A program made the translations under genes and the position numbers. DNA of 64,000 bases from Vibrio harveyi NBRC 15634 = ATCC 14126 = KCTC 12724. GTDB taxonomy: Bacteria; Pseudomonadota; Gammaproteobacteria; Enterobacterales; Vibrionaceae. The DNA lies in contig NZ_BCUF01000009.1 in NCBI RefSeq assembly GCF_001591145.1, positions 1 to 64,000 of the forward strand. The letters run 5' to 3'. Positions 1-9,627 of the stretch are shown piece by piece. Every line of letters begins with the position of its first letter. Positions within the stretch are counted from its first letter, which is position 1. The notes under the pieces were generated by a model. That model saw only the letters and a list, made by a program, of their open reading frames with translations. It did no database searches and had not been told where the DNA came from.

Positions 1-30
1 GCATCTTGAAGTCACTTGGGTATATATCCC
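1..30. repeat. Dispersed Vibrio intergenic repeat, copy 1
   Basis: A 30-base stretch beginning GCATCTTGAA and containing CACTTGGGTATA recurs at 53225-53254 with 26 of 30 bases identical, in the same orientation. Both copies lie at gene edges. I recall similar short sequences scattered between genes in vibrios, but a genome-wide count would be needed to class the element. Confidence 0.55.
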
Positions 31-102
31 GTTAGCTTGCCACACAGTGAACTAAACTTAGCTAAGTTGCTCAAAGTTAAGGGTTCTCAAACAAGGAAGG
101 GA

Positions 103-2820
103 GTGCAGCAGTTGTTAATCTCATTGGCGGTTATCTTGGCGGTTTGTGCCATAGTCATCACATGGAAAGCAGTCGGTCGAATATCAAGGCTCGAAGACGA
201 AGTGTCTCTGCTTCATAAAGAACTGACAGAGCTGCGTGCGCGTTGGTTTGAGGGAGATACATCAACGACTCCACAGCCAGAGCATAAGGTTACAACAGCA
301 CTGCATGCGTCAACACCACCAGACAGTCCCGTACCACCTAATGATCCGAAGCCTAAATCAGAGCCAGAGCCAATAACTGCGTCTCTAGCAGCCAAAGAAG
401 TGCCACAACCAATTGTTGAGCCGAGCCTCCCGTCACTCGACGAAGTGCACATTGGTGGTTTAGCCCATAGCAGTGAATCCGTTTTTGAGAAGCAAGCCAA
501 TAAACTGCTGACCAACATCCAAGAAAATTGGTTGGTTTGGGTTGGCGCGCTCGCCATGTTGATTGGTGGCGGTTACCTCGTGCAAGTGATTGGCAGTCAT
601 ATCGAGTTCTCACCAATCATGCGCGTGACCATCGCATTCTCAATCTCCCTTGCTACCGTGATAGCAGGTGAATGGTTCCATCGCCGTGAGCAAAAATCCT
701 CAGACCGAGCAGAACGAGCGAAAGGTTTTACTTACGTGCCTGCTGCCATTACCGGAACAGGGTTAACAGGGATTTACTGCACAGTGATCTTTGCGTTTGT
801 CTTCTATCAGCTATTATCGCCTAGTGCATCGCTGCTGATCTTAGCGGGCGCCGCATTTTCGAGCTTAGCTCTCTCCCTGCGCCAGGGACCTTTAATGGCT
901 GTACTTGGTTTGATCGGCGGCTACTCCGCGCCCCTGTGGATTGGCGGCGCAGAGCCCAACTATTACTTGCTCGCGGGCTATATCACTGCGATTTCAGTTG
1001 CCGCGACTTTGTTAATGCAAAAGATCCGACACGCTTGGATTTCACCATCGATGACCGTGCCGCATGTTTTGTGGATGCTTCTGCTGATCGAAAGCATACC
1101 AATAGAGCAACTATTCTCTTGGCTTACGCTCTTCCTTTCACTCAGTTTGTACCTGTTGTTTGTCGTACCAAGAATGGGCTGGATGCTCAAACCGCGTTAC
1201 CGTCATTGCCAAGGTAAGTGGACACATCCGCCAACAGGCATTGCTCTGGCTGTCACGTTGTTAATGCTGTCGGCATTGGCTCGCATGTCTAGCGTTGATA
1301 CCGCAGAGATGGTTTACTTCTATGTGTTCTTTATTGCCATGATTTGGCTACCAGCCGTTCGAAAGGCTTGGTCGTTAAGAATCTTTTTACCATCAATTTT
1401 GGTGGCTTCTACCGCAATCATGCTGCTTTCTATCGCGCTTGAGTCTATCTATATGGCAGAGGGGCAAACACCAGTATTGGTTGCGCTCGGTGTCAGTATT
1501 GCGTTGATTGCACTGCGAACATTATTCCAGACCCTAGCAGGTGATCACTCACGGCTGACGGGTATCCTCTTCCTTGTTCTTGCCCCAGCAATGACATTGA
1601 TTACCCTGCTCTACGCGTACGAGTTTATGAGTCGTCATGTTTTTGCTTGGACACTCTTCACCGCAGTGATTGCGGTTTATTACGCCTTACTCGGACAGAA
1701 ATTCAAAGCTCTGGCGCTGGAGTGCTCAGCTATCATGCACGCCATCATTGCAGGAACGGCTTTTGTTTGGCTCAATGACACATGGCTTACGACTGCCATT
1801 TCGATTCAAGTGGCAGTAATGGCATTACAGACTCAAGCCAACCTGTTCCGCCCTGCAAGTTGGGCAGTGAAAGTTACCATGGGGATCTTGGTCATGCGTC
1901 TGACTTTGCTACCATTCATTCCAGAGTGGCAACCCGTTAATGCTGGGCACTGGGCTTGGGTATTGATCAGTTACTTGCCGTCTTTGGCGATTCTTGCTTA
2001 CGCTCGTACTGTATTACATCACTCAGATACAGAACTCGCCAATTGGTTTGAAGGTGCATTTTTACACGTGTTCTTGATGGCAGCGTTCACTCAGACCAAC
2101 TACTGGCTGACGGGGCAATACAGCTACCTTGGCTACGTCGATTTCACTTCTGCCATTGTGTTTGCCAACCAAGCGTTAGTGATGGGATTGGTTTACAGCT
2201 ATCGCAGCAAGTTCGCACAACAATTAGAACGTGTTTATCAAGCTTACAGCTACCTACTTTGGGGTGTCTTTGTTGTGTTGGTGTTGCTACTCAATAGCCT
2301 TGAATCACCGTTGATGGTCAATAATGTTTCCGCTGAGTCCATGCCTGTGTTTAACATGCTATCACTCGGCTGGCTACTGCCTGCAATTATTTTGCTAGTA
2401 ACTACTTACAAACACTGGAACACATTGCAAATCTCACGTCCTATTGTTGCTAGCTTTGGTCTTATCTTAGCGGCAGCTTGGCTAGGTATGTCGATTCGCC
2501 AATTCTGGCAGCCTATCTCGATGACGCTAGCTCAACCAACGGGTATGGCAGAGCTGTTTACCTACTCGATTGCTGGTTTGATTGTCGGCGGCTTACTCAC
2601 TTGGGTAGGCGCAACACGTAAAGCGATGACGATTCAACGCATTGGTTTGGCAGTGTTGGCGTGCGTCGCGCTTAAGGTATTCTTGTGGGATGTAAGCTCA
2701 CTAGATGGCTTCTGGCGAGCGGTTAGCTTCTTGGGGTTGGGGGCGTCACTGATTGGACTTGGGTGGTTGTTCCAAAAACTCCATCGTTCGGTTGCAGGAC
2801 CTGTTGAGCAAGCAGAATAG
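103..2820 (+). CDS. DUF2339 family polytopic membrane protein
   Basis: This is a very large inner-membrane protein of about 905 residues. After one N-terminal membrane segment and a short coiled coil (RISRLEDEVSLLHKELTELRARW region) comes a Pro/Glu-rich linker, then a long run of roughly two dozen hydrophobic helices, the pattern of DUF2339 proteins. The molecular function of this family is unknown. The start is uncertain: an in-frame TGA lies at 7-9 and no in-frame ATG occurs before the membrane domain. I chose GTG at 103 because AAGGA sits 5 bases upstream. TTG at 16 would lie inside the repeat, and TTG at 112 is also possible. The gene stands alone on the plus strand, convergent with the flagellar operon. 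Confidence 0.8.
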   Translation: MQQLLISLAVILAVCAIVITWKAVGRISRLEDEVSLLHKELTELRARWFEGDTSTTPQPEHKVTTALHASTPPDSPVPPNDPKPKSEPEPITASLAAKEVPQPIVEPSLPSLDEVHIGGLAHSSESVFEKQANKLLTNIQENWLVWVGALAMLIGGGYLVQVIGSHIEFSPIMRVTIAFSISLATVIAGEWFHRREQKSSDRAERAKGFTYVPAAITGTGLTGIYCTVIFAFVFYQLLSPSASLLILAGAAFSSLALSLRQGPLMAVLGLIGGYSAPLWIGGAEPNYYLLAGYITAISVAATLLMQKIRHAWISPSMTVPHVLWMLLLIESIPIEQLFSWLTLFLSLSLYLLFVVPRMGWMLKPRYRHCQGKWTHPPTGIALAVTLLMLSALARMSSVDTAEMVYFYVFFIAMIWLPAVRKAWSLRIFLPSILVASTAIMLLSIALESIYMAEGQTPVLVALGVSIALIALRTLFQTLAGDHSRLTGILFLVLAPAMTLITLLYAYEFMSRHVFAWTLFTAVIAVYYALLGQKFKALALECSAIMHAIIAGTAFVWLNDTWLTTAISIQVAVMALQTQANLFRPASWAVKVTMGILVMRLTLLPFIPEWQPVNAGHWAWVLISYLPSLAILAYARTVLHHSDTELANWFEGAFLHVFLMAAFTQTNYWLTGQYSYLGYVDFTSAIVFANQALVMGLVYSYRSKFAQQLERVYQAYSYLLWGVFVVLVLLLNSLESPLMVNNVSAESMPVFNMLSLGWLLPAIILLVTTYKHWNTLQISRPIVASFGLILAAAWLGMSIRQFWQPISMTLAQPTGMAELFTYSIAGLIVGGLLTWVGATRKAMTIQRIGLAVLACVALKVFLWDVSSLDGFWRAVSFLGLGASLIGLGWLFQKLHRSVAGPVEQAE

Positions 2821-2835
2821 TGTTTGAACAAAGAA

Positions 2836-2866
2836 AGAGATTCCCGACGTCGCTCTCGGGAATGAC
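2836..2866. repeat. Dispersed palindromic repeat, copy A
   Basis: The core is an inverted repeat, ATTCCCGA at 2840-2847 and TCGGGAAT at 2856-2863, flanked by AGAG and GAC. A related element with the same AGATTCCCGAC and CGTCGCTCTCG blocks lies at 38661-38701. Further broken matches (GATTCCCAACTC, GAAGGGAATCT) follow up to about 3045, so the whole 2821-3059 stretch appears to be repeat-derived rather than coding. Confidence 0.6.
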
Positions 2867-3059
2867 CCAGAAGAGTATTGAGCGGTTGACGAATTCTAAA
2901 GCGGAATACGCGCCTAATGGTCGTCTTTTCAGAGTTGAGGAATTAAGTGTCTGGAATCTCTCTTTTAATCGCGAACTAGAAAGGCGATTCCCAACTCTTT
3001 TCTGGTTTTTGAAACCACATATAGAATCGAGAAGGGAATCTTGGAGTGTTCTTGAAAGG

Positions 3060-4100
3060 TTATTTCAGAAGCGCCACAACCGTATGGCGACGCACATTCG
3101 CTTGTGCATTAAGCGCTTGGAACGTTGAGGTAAATTGATCTGACGTTGCCATAAATCCATCGAGTTTCGAATTCACATCCTCGGCACTCATCTGGTTAGA
3201 TTTACTTTGCACCGAACGCATCTGAGCACTCAACTCACCGTGAAAAGCTTTGGCTTCTTCCAAGCTGGTTTGCACTTGTCTTAAATGCTGATTCACCTTG
3301 GCAATAGTTTGTTTGATGCCATCTCGAGAACCTAGGTCAAAGCTTAACTCTGCAATACCGTCAGGTTCCGATTTTAGGTTCAGAACATTGGCGTGCCCCG
3401 CTGGGAATCGATGCCCTTCACCCGTCACCAATACCTTTTGCTGCATTTGCTGATAAGCAGTATCGCGCGCTTCAAATAAAATAGTGCCGTCTTCCGCCAG
3501 TGATGCGCGCATTCCCATCGCAATCAAACTGCGATCGAGCATTTTCACCGTACGCGCACCATCCGCCTGACCGTCAAACTGGATCATCACCGATTGACCC
3601 TGCGGAAAATCCAAGCGAATTTGCTCTGCTTTTTCACTCAAACGATGTACGTTCAAACCCGGGATAGAGAAGCGGCGAATATCGGCTTTATCCAGTTTTA
3701 GGTGCAGTTCGTTATCAATCACCTTTTGTCCATCAAAACGCGCCTGATCAACCACTTGCTGAATGGACGTTTTGGAGCGAACTAAACTGTCTTGCAAACC
3801 AGGGACGTTCTGTGTTCCTTGGCTAACGGCTTGAGTCAAACCTCGCTTAATTTGAGTCAGCTCTCTACCAATCACTTGCAGCGATTTTGATGCGATCTGC
3901 ACAGCAGTTGCTTGTTGCTGACCTTGAGTAAGCTGAATACCGGAAACAGAATAGGCTGACGCGGTGTCAGCCTGAACTTGCCTAGGACGCGGTTTAATCG
4001 CACTGCTCGTATCCGCTGAGCGGGTCGGCATGATAGAGGCTTGTTCTTGCCCACCTAAGCGTATACTGTGGGGTCTTACCTCTACTGTGCTCATCACCAT
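3060..4100 (-). CDS. Flagellin-like protein encoded after lateral flgL
   Basis: The 346-residue product is not a standard flagellin: it lacks the usual conserved N-terminal start. It does have a flagellin-like plan, with a helical N-terminal region (about residues 50-140), a beta-rich middle (about 150-260) and a helical C-terminus ending FQALNAQANVRRHTVVALLK, whose spacing recalls the flagellin end (ANQxxxxVLxLLR). The central part resembles flagellin hook-IN type segments. It starts 11 bases after flgL, with AAGGA 8 bases before the ATG, and is the last gene of the rod/hook operon. It may be a minor filament or junction component. Function is inferred only from fold resemblance and position. 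Confidence 0.6.
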   Translation of the reverse strand: MVMSTVEVRPHSIRLGGQEQASIMPTRSADTSSAIKPRPRQVQADTASAYSVSGIQLTQGQQQATAVQIASKSLQVIGRELTQIKRGLTQAVSQGTQNVPGLQDSLVRSKTSIQQVVDQARFDGQKVIDNELHLKLDKADIRRFSIPGLNVHRLSEKAEQIRLDFPQGQSVMIQFDGQADGARTVKMLDRSLIAMGMRASLAEDGTILFEARDTAYQQMQQKVLVTGEGHRFPAGHANVLNLKSEPDGIAELSFDLGSRDGIKQTIAKVNQHLRQVQTSLEEAKAFHGELSAQMRSVQSKSNQMSAEDVNSKLDGFMATSDQFTSTFQALNAQANVRRHTVVALLK

Positions 4101-4111
4101 ATAAAACTTCC

Positions 4112-5011
4112 TTAAATACGATCAAACAGGTTGAGATCGTTGATCTTAACGTAGCTAGCTTGCGTTGCTTGTAACGCTGCCATGTAGTTGCTCAAACGTA
4201 CTGATGCTTCACCGTAATCGAGCGCAGACAAATCGTTCGTCACTTTATCAACAAACAGCTTGTTTTCGCCGTGAGCTCCATCCATCAGATCTAGGTTGTT
4301 GTGGCGTCCACCAATCTCTGTGATAGCACCTAATACGTTTGCAGAGGTATCATCAATGGCAGCAAGGCTAGCGTCCACTTCAGCTCGAAAATTCGGACTC
4401 GGCTTCTCAAATTCTGCAATTAAAGCATCAAGTTGGTTCAGCACATTGTCGCCACTGCCAAGCTCTAAAATGTCTTTAGCGGTCATGTTGGATTCCATGG
4501 TGACGCCTTTAGCAACCGTCACAACACGCTTATCGCTGTTGCCGTCTACTTGGTAAACACCGCCTCCGTTACTCACCGCTGGTTTGTCGGTTTGAGTGCC
4601 AGAAAACAAGTAATGACCTTCTTCGTCTTGTGCATTAAAGGACGACTGAATGGCGTCTCGGTAGCTTTTTAGTTCGGTAACCATGCCGCTGCGGTCATCA
4701 TCGGTTAACGAGCCATTTGCCCCCCAAAGCACCAAATCGCGAACGCTTTTCAAGCTTTCATTCACAGAATCCAAATGTGTTTCTTGCGCAGAAAGCGTCG
4801 TTTTCAGATTGGCAATATTGCTTTGGTACTGACCGATTGCGCTGTTTTCACGCTCAAGGTTAAGTAGCTTAATGGACGCCATTGGATCGTCTGAAAGCTT
4901 CGTCAGTCGATTACCTGTCGACATTTGTTGTAGCACATTCCCCAAGCCTGCGTTGTTGGTTTGCAGACTTTGCAGCATCATTTGGCTAAATTGAGTGTCA
5001 CTGATTCGCAT
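4112..5011 (-). CDS. flgL: Flagellar hook-filament junction protein FlgL (lateral)
   Basis: FlgL (HAP3) forms the second of the two junction rings between hook and filament. The 299-residue protein begins MRISDTQFSQMMLQSLQ and has the flagellin-type N-terminal helix pair with STGNRLTKLSDDP, close to the family signature. Its C-terminal helix (LSNYMAALQATQASYVKI) is also flagellin-like. It lies 12 bases after flgK. Its place in a complete second rod/hook set, separate from polar flagellar genes, supports assignment to the lateral system. Confidence 0.92.
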   Translation of the reverse strand: MRISDTQFSQMMLQSLQTNNAGLGNVLQQMSTGNRLTKLSDDPMASIKLLNLERENSAIGQYQSNIANLKTTLSAQETHLDSVNESLKSVRDLVLWGANGSLTDDDRSGMVTELKSYRDAIQSSFNAQDEEGHYLFSGTQTDKPAVSNGGGVYQVDGNSDKRVVTVAKGVTMESNMTAKDILELGSGDNVLNQLDALIAEFEKPSPNFRAEVDASLAAIDDTSANVLGAITEIGGRHNNLDLMDGAHGENKLFVDKVTNDLSALDYGEASVRLSNYMAALQATQASYVKINDLNLFDRI

Positions 5012-5023
5012 ATCGAGTTCCCT

Positions 5024-6397
5024 TTAGAAAAGCTGCAATACAGCATCGAAAAGTTGGTTAGCTGTGCTAATGACTTTCATATTGGCATTGTGTGCGTTAG
5101 CAAACGTCATCAAGTTCGCCGCTTCTTCATTACTGTTAACCGCACTAACATTATCGCGTGCCGCGTGAGCTTGCTTGTTCATTGCGGTTTTTGCTTCATA
5201 ATCTGCCGCAGCTTGGCGCGCTTTAATCGCCGTTTCACCAACCATTGCGGTAAATGCATCGTTCAAGCTCAAAGAACCAAAACCTGTAATGGCGACCGGT
5301 TTGTTGCTCAACTTAATCAAGTTATTCAGTACGTCGGCATTACCTGGCGCACCATCACTTGAGAATGCCAATTCCTCTGCGCTGATTCCCGTAATTTTTA
5401 AGCTAGATGAAGGGTTTGCAGGGTCGTAACTGAACAAAGGTTTGCCCGGGTTACCTTTAAGGTCTTTACCCGTCGCAAGTACCGCGTTGTACTCGTCTGC
5501 CATCGCCTTCGCCATATCGTCTAGTGCCACTTGGTTTGGCATTAGGATTTCTGTTTGATAGTCGTTAATCGCTCCCAATTTGCCGCCGACAGATTGATCG
5601 AGACCAAAACTTTGAGAAGCAAACTCAACATTTAAATCAGCAAGATAAGGATCGGAAGGATTTGGCTTCGACGTTAGCTGGCCGTAATCAGTCCCCATCA
5701 CCAAAGGCTGACCTGAAGCGAGTGTCACTTGCATGCTTCCATCAGCTTGATCCGTTGTCTTGATTTCAACGATCTGAGAGAGCTCACCAATCAAAACATC
5801 ACGAGTATCCATTAGCTGAGCTGGGTTACCGCCCGTTCCCTGCATTTCGACAATCTGTTTGTTTATGTGAGCGATGTTCGTCATCAAGCTATTGGCATGA
5901 TTTAACGCCGCATTACGTTGCTCACTCATGTCTTTATGCTGATTATGAAGCGACTCGGTTAACGTATTGAAGCGACGCGCTAACGCTTCTGATTCGTTGA
6001 TAATTTGCTGACGGTATGGAATTGATTCTGGTTTTACTGTGGCATCATTCAAAGCTGCGTTAAGCGAATCCAAGCCCGCAGAAATACTAAAACCATCAGC
6101 GCCAAGCGTACTTTCAAGCTGGCTCATTGCGGTAGTGTAACCACTTGAGTATGACGCTAGGCTGTTTGTCGACCAAGTCTGTTTGACCAAAAACTGGTCT
6201 GTTACGCGGCGAATACTTGTGACTTCAACACCAATGCCCGGACTGAGCTTGTTGTACTTGCCATCCCCGACAGATGCCATAAGCGCTTGTTGACGGCTGT
6301 ATCCTGGCGTATTGATGTTTGCCACGTTTTGCGCCGTCACTTCAAGTGCGACTTGGTTTGCGTTCAAGCCTGAAAGGCCGATATTAACAAGGTTCAT
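5024..6397 (-). CDS. flgK: Flagellar hook-associated protein FlgK (lateral)
   Basis: FlgK (HAP1) is the first junction protein on the hook. The 457-residue sequence opens MNLVNIGLSGLNANQVALEV and carries the rod/hook/HAP N-terminal signature ending NVANINTPGYSRQ. The C-terminal helix ends NAHNANMKVISTANQLFDAVLQLF. It is shorter than the roughly 550-residue enterobacterial protein, mainly in the exposed middle. Its ATG directly abuts the flgJ stop codon, which suggests coupled translation. Confidence 0.93.
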   Translation of the reverse strand: MNLVNIGLSGLNANQVALEVTAQNVANINTPGYSRQQALMASVGDGKYNKLSPGIGVEVTSIRRVTDQFLVKQTWSTNSLASYSSGYTTAMSQLESTLGADGFSISAGLDSLNAALNDATVKPESIPYRQQIINESEALARRFNTLTESLHNQHKDMSEQRNAALNHANSLMTNIAHINKQIVEMQGTGGNPAQLMDTRDVLIGELSQIVEIKTTDQADGSMQVTLASGQPLVMGTDYGQLTSKPNPSDPYLADLNVEFASQSFGLDQSVGGKLGAINDYQTEILMPNQVALDDMAKAMADEYNAVLATGKDLKGNPGKPLFSYDPANPSSSLKITGISAEELAFSSDGAPGNADVLNNLIKLSNKPVAITGFGSLSLNDAFTAMVGETAIKARQAAADYEAKTAMNKQAHAARDNVSAVNSNEEAANLMTFANAHNANMKVISTANQLFDAVLQLF

Positions 6398-6946
6398 TTA
6401 CAGCTCCATTTTTCTGATCAGCGGCTGAGTAAACGCGGTCGTCATACCGGCTTCACCGAGCACTTGTTTAACAGAGGCGACCACTTGCTGCACGGAATTA
6501 ACTGCATCAGTGACTGTGGCGATATCATCACTTTCAAGTTGTGACTTGCGTTCAAGCGAGGTCACTTTTCCATCATTCGCCGAAGAGATACTGCGTGATT
6601 GGTCGAATGCTACCTCACGCATTGATGGACTTAGCTGTTGAACCAGCATATTGGCAATGCCCGCATTTTGCTTTTTAGCAAGCTCCATTGCCAGTTGACC
6701 GTCATACATATCGCGAAACACACCTTGTTGTTGGCTAGCAAACGGACTGTCTTTGTCAGCCAACACGTCACTACTGCTGCGCATTTGACGAAGCACCATT
6801 TGCAGAAACATGGCTTCAAACTGACCTGCAACCACTTCCAAGGCACCTTCTTGATCACGGCTTCTCTTGATGTTCGCTAGCGCACTATTGTCGTGATACA
6901 ACATGGAGCTCAGTTTGGCTTGATCGTTACTGGTATCTAATTTCAT
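6398..6946 (-). CDS. flgJ: Rod-binding protein FlgJ, short form lacking muramidase domain (lateral)
   Basis: FlgJ caps the growing rod. This 182-residue protein contains the rod-binding domain (roughly residues 20-110, with QFEAMFLQMVLRQMR and DMYDGQLAMELAKK) and ends soon after. The C-terminal peptidoglycan hydrolase domain of the roughly 310-residue enterobacterial protein is absent. No remnant of that domain or frameshift is visible before flgK, so this is a natural single-domain form. A separate transglycosylase gene at 14817-15557 in the same locus probably replaces the lost activity. Confidence 0.9.
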   Translation of the reverse strand: MKLDTSNDQAKLSSMLYHDNSALANIKRSRDQEGALEVVAGQFEAMFLQMVLRQMRSSSDVLADKDSPFASQQQGVFRDMYDGQLAMELAKKQNAGIANMLVQQLSPSMREVAFDQSRSISSANDGKVTSLERKSQLESDDIATVTDAVNSVQQVVASVKQVLGEAGMTTAFTQPLIRKMEL

Positions 6947-6956
6947 CTCAAACTCC

Positions 6957-8078
6957 TTAAATCACGACAAGCTCGGCATTCAACGCACCCGCTTCACTGA
7001 GTGCTTGCAGAATCGACATCAGATCCGTCGGTGTTGCACCTAAGCTATTCACTGCATTGACGATGGTGTTCAGCTCCGTTCCCGGCGGCCATATCACCAT
7101 TTGCGCAAGCTCTTCATCAACGTTAATTTGCGTTTGATCTATGACTTTTGTATCACCACCAGCAAAGGCGTTCGGCTGGCTAACTTGCTGCGATTCCGAT
7201 ATACGGACAGTCAAGTTACCGTGGCTAACTGCCGCTTCGCCCACTTTGACATTTTTACCGATGACAACGGTGCCAGTACGAGAGTTGAAAACAATTCGAG
7301 CCGGTTTACGACCTTCTTCCACGCTCATCTCTTCTAGCATCGACATCATGGTTACACGCTGCTGGGTATCCATTGGTGCTCGCATTTCAACGCGTGCTTT
7401 GTTGATTGCTTTCGCTACATTTGGACCAAAGGTGTTGTTGATTTCGCGGGCGATGTTTTTTGCGGTAGTGAAACTTGGTTTACGAAGGTTTAACGTGATT
7501 TCACCACGCTGGTTAAAGTCTGTTTCGATTTCTCGCTCCAACGTTGCACCGTTTGGAACACGACCTGCAGTTGGTGTGTTCACTTCTACCTTGGAGCCGC
7601 TTTTGCCTTCTGCCGATAAGCCGCCAACTACCACACTACCTTGAGCGATGGCATAAACTTCACCATCAATACCGCGCAGTGGTGTAAGTAATAGCGTACC
7701 GCCACGTAAGCTTTTCGCGTCACCAATTGAAGAGACTACGACGTCGAGTGTTTGACCCGGTCCCGCCATTGGGTCTACCGATGCAGTAACACTCACCGAT
7801 GCCACGTTACGTAGTTTCGGGTTCATGCTGTCATCAATTTGTACACCAAATTGGCGTAGCATGTTGGTAATCGATTGAGCAGTGAATTTAACTTGGTTTC
7901 GATCACCTTGACCTGCCAAGCCCACTACCAAACCGTAGCCGACCAATTGGTTTTCTCGGATGCCCTGAACATCCACCAAGTCCATGATCGGAATTTCCAC
8001 TTCAGCTTGCGAAGTGGCAGGAAGTCCCAAGGTCAATGCCAATAGGAAAGAAGAAAAGAATGCGTTAATTGGCTTCAT
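6957..8078 (-). CDS. flgI: Flagellar P-ring protein FlgI (lateral)
   Basis: FlgI builds the P ring around the rod in the peptidoglycan layer. The product is 373 residues with a Sec signal peptide (MKPINAFFSSFLLALTLGLPATSQA) followed by mature EVEIPIMDLVDVQGIRENQLVGYG, typical of the family. The chosen ATG overlaps the flgH stop by one base (TAATG). The longer frame from 8120 would put 14 extra residues before the signal peptide, so it is rejected. Confidence 0.94.
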   Translation of the reverse strand: MKPINAFFSSFLLALTLGLPATSQAEVEIPIMDLVDVQGIRENQLVGYGLVVGLAGQGDRNQVKFTAQSITNMLRQFGVQIDDSMNPKLRNVASVSVTASVDPMAGPGQTLDVVVSSIGDAKSLRGGTLLLTPLRGIDGEVYAIAQGSVVVGGLSAEGKSGSKVEVNTPTAGRVPNGATLEREIETDFNQRGEITLNLRKPSFTTAKNIAREINNTFGPNVAKAINKARVEMRAPMDTQQRVTMMSMLEEMSVEEGRKPARIVFNSRTGTVVIGKNVKVGEAAVSHGNLTVRISESQQVSQPNAFAGGDTKVIDQTQINVDEELAQMVIWPPGTELNTIVNAVNSLGATPTDLMSILQALSEAGALNAELVVI

Positions 8079-8749
8079 TAGAATGGTACCCATGGGCTGT
8101 TGAAGAACTGCGTCAGCCACCCAGCTGCATTGCTGTCAGCTAATGCGCCGCGACCTGCATAGGTGATACGAGCATCTGCAATACGCTGAGAAGAAACTTG
8201 GTTGCTACGGTTGATATCATCAACACGCACGATGCCAGTTAGGCGAATAAATTCATCGCCTTGATTAAGTCGCAACCACTTTTCACCGCTAATACGAAGC
8301 ACACCATTTGGTAGCACTTCATGCACAGTAACCGTGATTGCACCCTGTAATTTGTTGCCCTGTGAACTAGAAGCGCTGCCATCAAAATTACGGCTACCGT
8401 CCACGCTTACACCCAATTCATCGATGGTTTTAGTGCCAATGGTTGGCGCAACAAAATTTACAGTTGAGCTTTTACCAAACTTAGTGCCTGCTTTTTTGCT
8501 AGATTCCGTCTCTTCCGATAGCTGCACCGTCAAGACATCACCAACACGGTAGGCACGTCGGTCTTGGAATAACGTCATGGTGTATTGGTGACGATAAAGG
8601 CTACCTGAGTTTGCTTCTGGCAAGGTGTAATCCAACACCGGCGGCGCGTATTCCTCTGCATTTGGTTCAGGCGGAATAAACTCCTGACGCCCAGCACATC
8701 CCACCAGCAACACGACGGCAACTGCCCAACTTTTCGAAAGCCATTTCAT
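8078..8749 (-). CDS. flgH: Flagellar L-ring lipoprotein FlgH (lateral)
   Basis: FlgH forms the outer-membrane L ring. The 223-residue precursor has a lipoprotein signal with lipobox LVGC, giving a lipidated Cys18. The family hallmark GSLYRHQYTMTLFQDRRAYRVGDVLTV follows. The start at 8749 is preceded by AAGGA with 7-base spacing. The longer frame to 8773 adds MVMMKEKA, which overlaps that ribosome binding site and spoils the signal peptide. Confidence 0.94.
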   Translation of the reverse strand: MKWLSKSWAVAVVLLVGCAGRQEFIPPEPNAEEYAPPVLDYTLPEANSGSLYRHQYTMTLFQDRRAYRVGDVLTVQLSEETESSKKAGTKFGKSSTVNFVAPTIGTKTIDELGVSVDGSRNFDGSASSSQGNKLQGAITVTVHEVLPNGVLRISGEKWLRLNQGDEFIRLTGIVRVDDINRSNQVSSQRIADARITYAGRGALADSNAAGWLTQFFNSPWVPF

Positions 8750-8781
8750 TGCTTTTTCCTTCATCATCACCAATTTCTTAC

Positions 8782-9567
8782 CTACATTGCCTGTGCGACA
8801 AACTTCAGCATGTCATCCGCTGCAGAAACGACTTTTGCGTTCATTTCGTATGCGCGCTGAGTTGTGATCATGTCGACCATCTCTTCAACAACTTGCACGT
8901 TAGAGCCTTCTAAAGCCCCTTGCTTAATGCTGCCCGCGCCATCTTCACCTGCGATTAACTCGTCAGCTGGTCCGCTTGCTGCTGTTTCACGGAACAAGTT
9001 GCCACCCACTGCTTCTAAGCCCGCAGGGTTAATGAACTTAGCCAGAGTGATTTGCCCTAGTTGCTGCGGCGTCGGGTCATCTGCTGACGTAGTTGTTACC
9101 GTGCCATCCACACCAACAGAGAATGAAATGGCGTTATCTGGGATCTGAATTTGAGGTTCTAGTGGTAGACCTTGACTGTTCACCATCAAACCTTCTGAGT
9201 TGATATGGAACTGACCATTTCGGGTGTACATGATCTGACCGTCAGAGTTTTCGATTTGGAAAAAGCCCTGCCCCATTACCGCCAAGTCAAACTCACCAGT
9301 CGTATTTTGCGTGTTACCTTGTGTGAAGACTTTTTGCGTCCCCACAACACGAACACCAGAACCCAACTGAACACCGGTTGGTAGCTCGTTAACTTGGTCA
9401 ACTTGCGCGCCTGGCTGACGCTGAATGCTGTAGAACAGGTCTTCAAACACTACTCGGTCACGCTTAAAGCCGACCGTGTTGACGTTTGCTAGGTTGTTCG
9501 AGATGGCAGTCATTTTCGTATCTTGAGCTGCCATGCCCGTTTTACTTACCCATAATGCTGAATGCAT
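8782..9567 (-). CDS. flgG: Distal rod protein FlgG (lateral)
   Basis: FlgG polymerises into the distal rod. The protein is 261 residues, the usual length, with the N-terminal rod signature ISNNLANVNTVGFKRDRVVFEDL and the C-terminal LEGSNVQVVEEMVDMITTQRAYEMNAKVV block shared by axial proteins. It lies between flgF (60 bases upstream, the widest gap in the operon) and flgH. Confidence 0.95.
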   Translation of the reverse strand: MHSALWVSKTGMAAQDTKMTAISNNLANVNTVGFKRDRVVFEDLFYSIQRQPGAQVDQVNELPTGVQLGSGVRVVGTQKVFTQGNTQNTTGEFDLAVMGQGFFQIENSDGQIMYTRNGQFHINSEGLMVNSQGLPLEPQIQIPDNAISFSVGVDGTVTTTSADDPTPQQLGQITLAKFINPAGLEAVGGNLFRETAASGPADELIAGEDGAGSIKQGALEGSNVQVVEEMVDMITTQRAYEMNAKVVSAADDMLKFVAQAM

Positions 9568-9627
9568 TGGTTATCTCCTTTGTGGCAGGAATTATCTAGA
9601 AGCACGATTTACGTTGAGCAAAAAGTG

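Noticed and set aside
2820..3128. A 102-codon plus-strand frame after the DUF2339 gene
   Set aside because: It runs through dispersed palindromic repeats and into the antisense of the flagellin-like gene. It has no ribosome binding site and reads like translated repeat.
6398..6946. FlgJ as a truncated pseudogene
   Set aside because: The frame ends cleanly and abuts flgK with no leftover hydrolase sequence. Single-domain FlgJ proteins are known in other bacteria.
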